From NCBI RefSeq assembly GCF_901709675.1, contig NC_051093.1, positions 620,001-684,000 on the forward strand: a stretch of DNA of 64,000 nt, given 5' to 3'. The first letter of the stretch is position 1. Each line of letters opens with the position of its first letter. This DNA is from Syngnathus acus (lineage: Eukaryota; Chordata; Actinopteri; Syngnathiformes; Syngnathidae). The translations under genes and the position numbers were made by a program. The notes below the pieces were generated by a model that was given only the letters and a program-made list of their open reading frames with translations, did not search any database and was not told the origin of the DNA. Positions 21,500 to 31,631 of this stretch are shown here, piece after piece.

Positions 21500-22676
21500 T
21501 GAAGGAATAGGGTCAAAAGACACAAAACCCGCCTAGCCACAATAACAGATACGCTCACATCTCTTTGGATAAAGTATATAAGCAGACAAGTATATTCATG
21601 GAGTCAACCAATAAAGAAGACATAACTAGACATTCTTTGATATAAGATAATAACAGAGGTTGCTACAACTTCACGATTCAATATGTATTTCTGTGCACTG
21701 CAAAATAAATGTCTTTTGATATGTTGCCTAAATAGCTTAATGACCCTTAAGGAACTGTGTAATGCATGCCTGCTGTTTTTTCTCTAAATCATGGACACGG
21801 CCAGAGTCGTCTTGACCGTTCAGTACTTGATTATATCTTGTGTTTTGATTAAACGTCATATGTCGCCTAATGCGGGACGCCAGCTTTTCGATTACTACTG
21901 AACGCTCTGCACAGAGGGAAATATTTTGCCTAACAAAGAAAAGATATGGTGGGAAGCATGATTAAACTAAGAATATAATGATGTGAGCAAAGACATGGAG
22001 TATCAAAAGAACTAACTTTGCATAGTCAGGGAACAGTAATAGATTAATGATGTGACAGCCAAAAAGCTCACATAAATTTGTACAAAATGACAAAATTGAA
22101 AGAATGAGGTACGACAGTATATGTGCAAGGATGGAGGAGAATGTTTACAGGAAGGTCACTTGGAGATAAAAACCAGCTGGTGCCAGAGGGAGACAGCCAA
22201 GGACTCGGCCAAAAATGATCACCAAGGCCGAAAGACGGGATGGAAGACAACAGCCCCCACACACACACCGAATCGTCCATAACCAGCACCCACTCCCATG
22301 GAATCAAACTCTACTGCGAACTCGCCCCACCCCAACGACTCATCACCCATCAAACTCGCCCCACACCGGCCTGTGCAACTGAATATAAGCTGACCAAAGA
22401 ACCTTGAACGTTGCCTTTTCTGAATGGAGACTTTCTGCTCTTGAAAGGCCCAGCGCTGTATTGTACTTTCCTGAAAACAGAGCTTTCTTAACAAGAATTA
22501 TGATTGAACTCAACCAACCTGTGTAAGTCTAATTTCTGCTTCAGTGTCTTTGCATTTTCCTAAATCTGAAGAAATTAAACGAGCACACAGTGAGTAAATT
22601 GGATAACAGGTGATTGGCAATGGCTTTTGCTGTGAGGCGCAGATAGCGCTCCCTAAATTGTGGACCAAATCCAACA
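21500..22676 (+). repeat. 5' LTR of family B copy 2
   Basis: 1177 bp. It contains ctctttggataaagtatataagc and several aataaa-like signals. It is nearly identical to 27835-29011. Confidence 0.93.
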
Positions 22677-22678
22677 AA

Positions 22679-22700
22679 TGGTGACCATCCGACGTGATTT
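22679..22700 (+). promoter_or_regulatory. Primer binding site, tRNA-Trp-like
   Basis: tggtgacc, two extra bases (at), then ccgacgtgattt; apart from the two bases it is complementary to the 3' end of eukaryotic tRNA-Trp. It begins two bases after the LTR. Confidence 0.7.
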
Positions 22701-25700
22701 CTTCAGAAGGGAAAGTGCATGCTCCAGGAAGGATTCTTCCATCTCCGCTCTTGCTCAACAATATTGCAGTCCGATCAACACAAAAGGTAAGGTTTTTCCA
22801 ATAAAATCTCCCAGTTCAACAATATTGTGGAGTGAAAGCGGAGTAAAATTAAAATTAAAAATTAATAATTTTAGCTCTGTGTTCAGGAATTGTGGTTGTA
22901 TGTATATACTACATTTATGCTTGTATGGGAACTGGTGAAAAAGTGACGTTTTGTGGAAAAGAAAAGGAGAAAGGTGGTGAGGACTTCGTCTGATCAGCGA
23001 AGGAAACTCACACCGTGGAGAACCTGTGGGGTGCCAGTGACTATCATATGGGCACCGGAGTGGCCTCAATAGTAGACGCTTAGGGACTTTGTACTGTTGC
23101 CTAAGGTCAGGGTCGATTGGATCGGCCAGGCCACCAATACGAGTCGGGGACTCGTGAAAAAAAAAAAAAAAAAAAAGGTGACGGCATCGCTGATATAGCA
23201 GGACGGATGCCTGGCGACCTCAATAGTGCGACCTTAGAGACTTATATTGTTGTCTCGGGCGAAGGGTAACTGGGTTAACCAGGTCGCTACATAATTGTTG
23301 AAGTGTGACTATGATGATATTGTGTGGAAAGCAGGCTGGGCTGTCAGATGGGACAGCGACGCAGCTAGAGAAGTGAGTGATTAGTTGTGGTGCTGCTGTT
23401 CATGGGGTGGAAGTGATGATTTGTGGTTCATGAAGAACAATAAGTTGATTTGTATAAAATTGTTGATTCATATTTGGCATGTGAGTTGGAGTCAGAAAAA
23501 TGGCTTAAAAAGAATTTGATAAAGAATATATATATAATTAGCATGAAGGTTGTATCCCATTGTGTGGTGGGGTTAAACTGTAACCATTTTTGTTTTCAAA
23601 AGGGTGCGGCTCTAAAGTTTGGGCCAAACGGTCAGGTGGGCACAAATGCATATTTTGGACAGAGGTGGGGGGTTGCATTGTGCGACGTGGTGGTGGCGAG
23701 GCTCTCCACACTTCGGTTGCCCCCCCCTTGTCATCAACTGGGAAGATTGTCATGTCTATGTTGTGGGCCCGTGTGTTATCTGTGTTTGTCTTTGTGTATC
23801 AGTTTGTTATAAATGATGGAATTGGGTTAAAATGGTGCACGAAAACGGTGTGCTAGACAATGGTTTATCAGATTTGCATTGTTAAATGTAAAAATTAGAA
23901 ATTATAGAATAATCTGAGGGTTGTGGGCAGAAACTGGTCCAACGAGGAGAGTGCCCAACCCTCATAAAAAATGTGAGAGTAAGAGAGAACAGGCATTATT
24001 GAATTGGATCAAATTACATAAATTGTGATTGCAGATGTTAAATTTAGGAGGAATTATTGATCGATTAGGACATTAGACTATACAAGGTGGTTACATGTAA
24101 GAATAAATCAAAGATTTGAATCACTTAGAGTTAAAAAAGAAAAAAACAACAACAACAAAATAAAAACGACATTGCAAGGGGGCACTTTTTATTAAAAGAA
24201 CACCAAGTAAAGTATTAAGCAGGGGGCATTCGTGATTGGGATTAAATTAAGGATAAAATTAGGTCAATGATGAGAAATCAATGGTGCTCTGCACAAAAAG
24301 GCTAAAATTTTAATGAGTAAATATTTGGAGTACTTGGGTTTATTTAGTTTATTGTTAGGTTTTCCTTGTGTTCTTGGGTTAGGGTTCAGGTGTTCCTTGT
24401 TATTCTCTTATCGCCTGCATTGTAAATGTTTTCTTTATGCAGATAGGTTAACAGGCTAGGAATTTAGTGAGGAGATAATTGATCAATTGATGGGGGTTAA
24501 TAATTGTGCAAATTCTAGTCACATGTTTTGAGGGACCACAGCAACATTATATTTGGAGGCCATTATTTAGTACGTGATGACAGTGTCTAGATAAATAGAC
24601 TGTTTTATCAAAAATGTGAGAGTGAAGGAGGAGGTTTGAGTTGTAAACTGGCATTTGGGTGCCACTTTTAAGAGTCTGTGCAGGAGCAGAGATTGTTTTT
24701 GTTTGTTTTTAAAGATATATTTAACAGTTTATCTCGGTGCAGTAATATAGCAATTTAGAAAGACTTAAAATTAAAAGCAAAATTACATTTTAATTCTGAC
24801 ACATGCCAGCTAACATGAGGATGGCAAATAAATAAATGAATAAACACTAGCTCAAATGTGGCATGTGTTTTAAATTGGGCGATAAGACATTCACTTTCAA
24901 GCACTATCATTTAGCGCTGCTGACAACAATAACATATGAGATGGTAAATCAAGGAGGAGTGTCATATTTGGAACACAGGCGCTGTATGACCTATAGATTG
25001 AACAATAACATTCACTGCATATACAACCATGTTGGTAGATTGTTAAATTACATTACAGTTTAATACAAAGGATTTCGGAACTTTATTTGATGTTAAACAC
25101 TAGAACGAGGATTTTAGCCGTGTTAATGGGTAGGATGGATGGATGACTCAGAAGGAATAAAATTTTTTAAAAAAAAAGCATTTGATAAGGGCGGCTTGAT
25201 AGTAAGATGATGAGTGTGCGCAACTGATAGGAGACAAAATGTTAATAGGAAGATTTGGGGTGTAAGGATAACACGAAGATAGTTTGTGAAATTTGTGTCC
25301 CAGTGTGTTCTGCCCTAGCGTGTGGCACAAGTCCTGAACTGAGTCCTCGTACTCCACTGGCTGTCTCAAAATCAACAGAGGACTGTCCCTGGTCATGAGA
25401 CACCTTTGACCTTTGGGAGAACAACGGGAACTATTATCATGCTTGAAGGGGGCAAGCACAGCTCTTCACAGGACAAGAACCATACAGTTGGTGGAACACA
25501 CACAGTTGCAGATCAAAAAGAAAATGGACTGAAAGAACAAAGACAAGATGGACGCATTTGAGAATGGCGGACAATCCAGCCCTGAGTCATCATCATGAGA
25601 ATCTAAGAGGAGAGGCTGCTAAAGACTTGCACGAGGCACATGAAGTCAAACTGGACACATTGCTAAAGACTGCTGAAGCATTACAAAGTTGGTGGAGTAA

Positions 25701-26857
25701 GGGACAAAAGGGATGGAAGTGTGTTTGGGTGCTGGGGCGGACATATCTGAGGAGTTTTGATAAAAGAGGGAATAATAAGGCTGCTTATTGACACTGAAAC
25801 GGGGATAAAAAACAAAATACATAGATATGGACAGTGAAGATGCACTAATAATAACAAATCATACAACAGCGTGATCAGAAACTGGGCAAAGTGGACATTG
25901 ATTGATAGAAATTAAATCATTTGAATCATAAATTTCGATATGTAACATAGCATTTCGAAGACACGATGAATCTAATTGAAATAATGAAATTTTATAATTG
26001 GACTGGTGAAAATTTGGATTCGGGCAAAAGAAGGCTGAATTGCTAAACTTAATTGACCTTTATCGAAACGACAGAATTTAATTACACATCAATTGCGACT
26101 GATTCATAGGATGCATATTTGAGTTTGAAGGGGTGAGGGGCCATAAGAAAGTTGGAATTCTGTATAGTCAGCAAAATAGTAATACAGGGCACTACTTAAT
26201 TAAAAAAGAATACAGTAGGGTTTCTAAATAACAATTACAGTGACATGACCCTTGCGACAATTGATTTAAATGGCAATTTATGATAGGTATTTGGGGTTAG
26301 GATTAACAATCCATCCATCCATCCATTACTGGTGCGGCTTGTCCTTACAAGGGTCACGGAGGATTAACAATAATAACTAGAATTTGTCATTTCTGTAGAA
26401 ATTGCGTGTGAAGGCGAAGAGGCTGAATAAAAATTCGGGGAATGCTACAAGATTATGTTTAAATTTGGAACGTGTTGAAGTGGTCAGAAAATGGATGAAA
26501 ATATAGAAAGAATTCTGTAAAATTGGGCGTGAATTTTAAAGTTGAAAATTTGAAATTTTTCAAAAGTGGGAAGTTTTGGAATAGGTAGGCATAAGATGAA
26601 CAGTTCAAAAATTGAAATGGGTTGAGTCAGTGAAAAAAAATTAATTAGAAATTATAAGGGAAAAAGGAATCGAAAACAAATAGATTCAACAAAAGTTTTT
26701 CCCTATAAAATGGTGGCGTTTGGGTTTGAAGTACATAGTCGCTTCAAAGGAGGAAAAGCATGAATAAGATACGTGATTGATCAATGATTAAATGTTAGTC
26801 AAACAACAGATTGAATAAATTACGATGACTATGCTTTGAAAAGGCTATCCCTTATAC

Positions 26858-27204
26858 CAGGGGTGTCAAAAAAAAAAATAATAATAATAATGATAATAAT
26901 TTTCGGGCCGCGTTGTAGTCATAGCTTCTTTTGGAGGGCTGTTATGACTGTCACCCCGAATAAATGTATGGGCACCTCATATTATATACAGTAAAAGCTA
27001 CAAAATAAACTGACAAGTATTCGTTTTCTAATCAGACAAGTAAAAACTTGTCTAATATTTAAAAATAAAATATTATTAAAAGGGAAGACAATTTGCAATT
27101 CGAGTAATGACACATGAATATGAAGCACAATTTGTCTTCGCGGGCCACATAAAATGATGTGCCTGGCTGCATCTGGCCCCCGGGCCTTGAGTTTGACACC
27201 TGTG
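26858..27204. mobile_element. hAT MITE in family B copy 2
   Basis: Starts caggggtgtcaaa, ends tttgacacctgtg, with an exact 8-bp duplicate ccttatac at 26850-26857 and 27205-27212. It is absent from copy 1, so it is a later insertion. No coding capacity. Confidence 0.92.
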
Positions 27205-27323
27205 CCTTATACAAAGGTAAAGTAGGATTAGAATTTGATAGAACTGATATGGACATTCACATATTCCAATAGAGTTTAAACTGCTTGCAAAACTATTACA
27301 AATTAGTTAACACTTGTGAGTAA

Positions 27324-27326
<3 letters not shown>

Positions 27327-27370
<44 letters not shown>

Positions 27371-27371
27371 G
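27327..27371. repeat. (GATT)n microsatellite
   Basis: About eleven units of gatt, followed by irregular gactgagt-like repeats to about 27450. Confidence 0.9.
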
Positions 27372-27834
27372 GACAGTGAGTGACTGACTGAATGACGGAA
27401 TGACTGAGTGACCGAGTGACAGAATGACCGAGACCAAATGACTGAGTGACCGAATGGGCGATCGTTCGATGTCTGTCTGTCTATATGTATGTATGTATTT
27501 CGTTATTTGTTTATCTATTTTTCTCTCACATTTTCTTTCTCGTCTTCCACTTCTTTCGGGAATCTTCTCGCTTTTTTAAGAATCTCCCCTACCATCTCTC
27601 CTTGATAGTTCCATGCTGTCACTGGAATGTCGTCTAGGCCAATTGCCTTTCCCCTCTCCATCTTTTACAAATGTCTGGGTATGAATTTTATCTATATTTA
27701 TTTTTCTCACTCATTGGCGGCCCCACAGAGGGACTTGAAGCGGCTCCACGGAGGGACGTGGTGGGCCGACAGAGGGATTACGAACACATATGGGTTTTTG
27801 GTGACCTCAGTTAAACTGAGGTCAACAGAGGGTG

Positions 27835-29011
27835 TGAAGGAATAGGGTCAAAAGACACAAAACCCACCTAGCCACAATAACAGATACGCTCACATCTCTT
27901 TGGATAAAGTATATAAGCAGACAAGTATATTCATGGAGTCAACCAATAAAGAAGACATAACTAGACATTCTTTGATATAAGATAATAACAGAGGTTGCTA
28001 CAACTTCACGATTCAATATGTATTTCTGTGCACTGCAAAATAAATGTCTTTTGATATGTTGCCTAAATAGCTTAATGACCCTTAAGGAACTGTGTAATGC
28101 ATGCCTGATGTTTTTTCTCTAAATCATGGACACGGCCAGAGTCGTCTTGACCGTTCAGTACTTGATTATATCTTGTGTTTTGATTAAACGTCATATGTCG
28201 CCTAATGCGGGACGCCAGCTTTTCGATTACTACTGAACGCTCTGCACAGAGGGAAATATTTTGCCTAACAAAGAAAAGATATGGTGGGAAGCATGATTAA
28301 ACTAAGAATATAATGATGTGAGCAAAGACATGGAGTATCAAAAGAACTAACTTTGCATAGTCAGGGAACAGTAATAGATTAATGATGTGACAGCCAAAAA
28401 GCTCACATAAATTCGTACAAAATGACAAAATTGAAAGAATGAGGTACGACAGTATATGTGCAAGGATGGAGGAGAATGTTTACAGGAAGGTCACTTGGAG
28501 ATAAAAACCAGCTGGTGCCAGAGGGAGACAGCCAAGGACTCGGCCAAAGATGATCACCAAGGCCGAAAGACGGGATGGAAGACAACAGCCCCCACACACA
28601 CACCGAATCATCCATAACCAGCACCCACTCCCATGGAATCAAACTCTACTGCGAACTCGCCCCACCCCAACGACTCATCACCCATCAAACTCGCCCCACA
28701 CCGGCCTGTGCAACTGAATATAAGCTGACCAAAGAACCTTGAACGTTGCCTTTTCTGAATGGAGACTTTCTGCTCTTGAAAGGCCCAGCGCTGTATTGTA
28801 CTTTCCTGAAAACAGAGCTTTCTTAACAAGAATTATGATTGAACTCAACCAACCTGTGTAAGTCTAATTTCTGCTTCAGTGTCTTTGCATTTTCCTAAAT
28901 CTGAAGAAATTAAACGAGCACGCAGTGAGTAAATTGGATAACAGGTGATTGGCAATGGCTTTTGCCGTGAGGCGCAGATAGCGCTCCCTAAATTGTGGAC
29001 CAAATCCAACA
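27835..29011 (+). repeat. 3' LTR of family B copy 2
   Basis: 1177 bp, same length as the 5' LTR, followed by the target duplicate gcca and then the continuation of family A. Confidence 0.93.
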
Positions 29012-29241
29012 GCCAGCATGTTGATGATAACGATGATGATGATGCAATTTTTGCACTTGAGTTTACAGACTTTTTCCCAGATCTGTGTGTTTCCGAATGA
29101 TAATGTCGCAACATTTAGCCTTTTTGGTGTAAACTTATTTGTGCTCATACTTGTGATCCGACAACTGAAAATCGAGAGAAGTGGTTATTTTTGGTAATGT
29201 AAAAATTTAGCTAATATGTGATAAACAATTAAAAATAATTT

Positions 29242-30007
29242 AAGTGAAGCCTTGGCCTGCCAGACCTGGAGGCCTTGTCTTTACGAGTTTATGACTTTCC
29301 TTTTATCTAGGTTCTTCCTCTTTAGTGACAGGGATGTCTTTTGATCCCTGTCAGCCATATGTATCCTTCCTGTCCTTATGTTATCTGTGTGTTTTTGTTC
29401 CTGTAAGAGGCCCTCACTAACAATGAGCAGTTTATTTGCATAGGCGAAATGTTCTTACTTGGTTCAAAGAAACTTCATTCCTTTTAGTTAACTGTAGGTT
29501 TGGTTCATAGATTGTTGTTGATCAGAACTGTTTTTCTTTGTTAAGTGTTATATACAGTTTGAAGTAGTTGCGTACAAGTTATCCTATATTTACTCAATGT
29601 TTGTTTAAGGAACTGCATACCAGTTACCTTACATTTACTTAATATTTGTTTTAGTGTTTAGGACAAGTTACTTATTATTATTGTGTGTTAATTTACCAAG
29701 TAGATAAAGTTAGCCAAGGTTTAGTTGCATTGTTCCACAGGAAAGCGGCAATTCAAGTTATCTGATCACACTCGAGGATGAGTCAGCCAACCATGGGAAA
29801 AGAACAGCTGGTTGAGGAAAGAAGACAAATTCTGCGGGGGTCACGGGCCGACAATGAAGTGCTAATTCACACCACACTACATTCCTTAGCTAATCAGCGT
29901 TGCTACAGACACAATCTCCCCTCCCTTTAGTGTAGCAACGCCTCTGTAACCAGGGCAGCCAACACATTAAAAAAAAGGAGCACGTGAAGTAAGGACTCAG
30001 AATTGAT
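29242..30007 (-). repeat. Family C LTR fragment, inverted
   Basis: Reverse complement of most of the solo LTR at 14131-15024, truncated at both ends. It lies in the 3' part of family A between env and the 3' LTR. No target duplicate is visible. Confidence 0.8.
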
Positions 30008-30489
30008 GGAGATACGTGGTATCATCTGTCCCAGTGCGCCCCAGTGAAGGGTTCCTGCAAAGAACCAGATCCGCCATCGACAGCGTCCCCACCCCCAGTT
30101 CAAACAGAGGCAGAATAGTCCACCCTGAGCCACTGAAGACAACGGCCATGCGGCAGGTATTTCCAAGTTCTCCCCGGACGGAGCAGAGCTGCGAAGGGGG
30201 TGAGAATTGTGCTCACCCTCCACCAGTGGGCGTGCCAAGCCCCCAACGGCTGAACAATCACGAGCAATTTTCATCTTGAACTGTTGTTATTGATAACATT
30301 CTGGTCGCCTAAGGTAGAGGGACCGTGTGAGACTTTTCCTGCAAAATAATATATAGCCGCAGGTTTTTCAATCACACACAAAATTTGGACTGGAGTATTG
30401 AGGAAAAACCTCATCTTCACTGGAAATTATTGCTGTCATTGTATTTTCTTATGTTTGATTGATCAGGGTTGACATAATCATATGATAAA

Positions 30490-30501
30490 ACAGGAGGGAT
30501 A
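30490..30501 (+). promoter_or_regulatory. Polypurine tract of family A
   Basis: acaggagggata lies directly before the 3' LTR, the expected plus-strand primer site. The 30010-30489 stretch before it holds no recognised gene. Confidence 0.6.
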
Positions 30502-30910
30502 TGTTAGGGTTTACAGATTATCTTCATCGTATGATTATGTTGGAATGTAACCTGTAATAATTTACCTAGCTTGTCCTGTCTTAACAAAAGTAGTAGAACA
30601 AAGTGCTAAGATCTTTTGAACTGATTGACTAGCTGCAGAGGAAGCAACCAGTGTTGCTTTGTCTACACAACGTCGTAAAAGACCCCCTGCTATGCTTTGA
30701 TCAGCAGGCCAGGGGCTTCAACCCCCACTCTCACCCCCACTCTGTTTCTCTCAATAAAAATGCTCCTGCATGAGGCCAGAGTCAGACGTCATTCGATCAT
30801 CGCTGTATGCACAGCGACGAATGGACTCTCCACCTGCAGGTGTCTAAAAAGACTTACTTGTCTCCTGTGTGGTTCTTGCAAAATAAGTTAGAGTGATCGC
30901 CACCCTAACA
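30502..30910 (+). repeat. 3' LTR of family A provirus
   Basis: 409 bp, same length as the 5' LTR with about six differences; followed by caggg. Confidence 0.95.
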
Positions 30911-30915
30911 CAGGG

Positions 30916-31631
30916 AATCAAGATGGGGGAGGCTTTGACAATGCCAACATTTCTGTTCACAGGAAGTGGAATTTATTACAACGTCCAGTCAAGTCTCCAC
31001 ACTTGAATTCAGTTATGCCTAAAAAAAAGTTTGACATGACACGAATATTGCTTAACAAAGCAGGAGTTTAAATGAGCCCAGCCATTTAATCTTTAATGGA
31101 AGCGGATGTAAACTGACACGGGAAAGGGAAAAGCAGGCATTTATTTGAAGGTGTTTATTTTTCCCACTGATGATTATCTATTTTTAAGGGGGCGTATTTC
31201 AGATTTGAAATACCGCTGGCGACACAAGTCGAAGCAACCGATGGAGCGCTTCCATTGCACTCTACTAAGGTCACGTTAAGCCTAAAATTAAAAGCGCTTT
31301 CATCCCGCCCAAACTGCATTGCATTATCTTCCAGTTGTAAAAGCCTCGGGTGTTTTTCGAACGGTGCTGCTTGAGTCTATGGTGAAGAGCAGTACCAGCA
31401 GCAGCAGGTGGTGGCGGTGACACAAACAGTTGAGTGTGCGACAGGATTGTTGACTTCACAAAGGCAACAGAACACATTTGAGTCCAATTAGCAAATGCTC
31501 AAAAAGGATTTTTCCTTTCCAACCTGTTAGCACACCATTAGCTTGTCGGGGAAAAAAAAAGGGGGTTTCACTTGATTCCTTGGAGCTCGCTGTAGTTTCA
31601 TTTCCCTTTTTGTGACACGTTGAATGGTTCC
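30916..31631 (-). other. epn3 3' UTR and downstream sequence
   Basis: No repeat or coding frame is recognised here. On the minus strand aataaa signals occur at 31154-31159, 31140-31145 and 30968-30973, any of which could end the epn3 transcript. The family A provirus begins just beyond. Confidence 0.45.

Larger units (their letters stand above)
22701..27834 (+). other. Interior of family B copy 2, no recognised genes
   Basis: The leader is followed by AT-rich sequence with a 20-base A run near 23160. A small frame at 25558-25791 (MRMADNPALSHHHENLRGEA) is partly conserved at 1021-1227 in copy 1 but has a deletion and substitutions there. From 24555 the sequence aligns with position 1 of the window. 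An inverted LINE fragment lies at 27550-27665. The end before the 3' LTR (acagagggtg) could serve as polypurine tract. Confidence 0.6.
21500..29011 (+). mobile_element. ERV-like LTR element, family B, complete, non-coding
   Basis: Two LTRs of exactly 1177 bp (21500-22676 and 27835-29011), each tgaaggaat...aatccaaca, are flanked by the 4-bp duplicate gcca (21496-21499 and 29012-29015). A tRNA-Trp type primer site follows the 5' LTR. The 5.2-kb interior has no recognisable gag, pol or env and no frame above about 120 codons. I counted seven differences between the LTRs (0.6 percent). It is younger than the family A provirus it sits in. Movement must have depended on proteins from another element. 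Confidence 0.9.
8939..30910 (+). mobile_element. Endogenous retrovirus, family A, complete but broken, with nested insertions
   Basis: Two 409-bp LTRs (8939-9347 and 30502-30910), both starting tgttaggg and ending ccctaaca, are flanked by the 5-bp duplicate caggg (8934-8938 and 30911-30915). A tRNA-Phe primer binding site follows the 5' LTR. Gag matrix, a nucleocapsid zinc knuckle, an integrase remnant and the transmembrane part of Env are in the correct order, all damaged by stops and frameshifts. CX6CC in Env indicates a gamma-type envelope. By eye the LTRs differ at about six positions (about 1.5 percent), so the insertion is fairly young. Removing the nested MITE, 7.5-kb hAT and family B element leaves roughly 6.7 kb. 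Confidence 0.92.

Noticed and set aside
25558-25791. Small conserved protein in family B
   Set aside because: The other copy has a deletion and stops in the same frame, so there is no sign of coding constraint.
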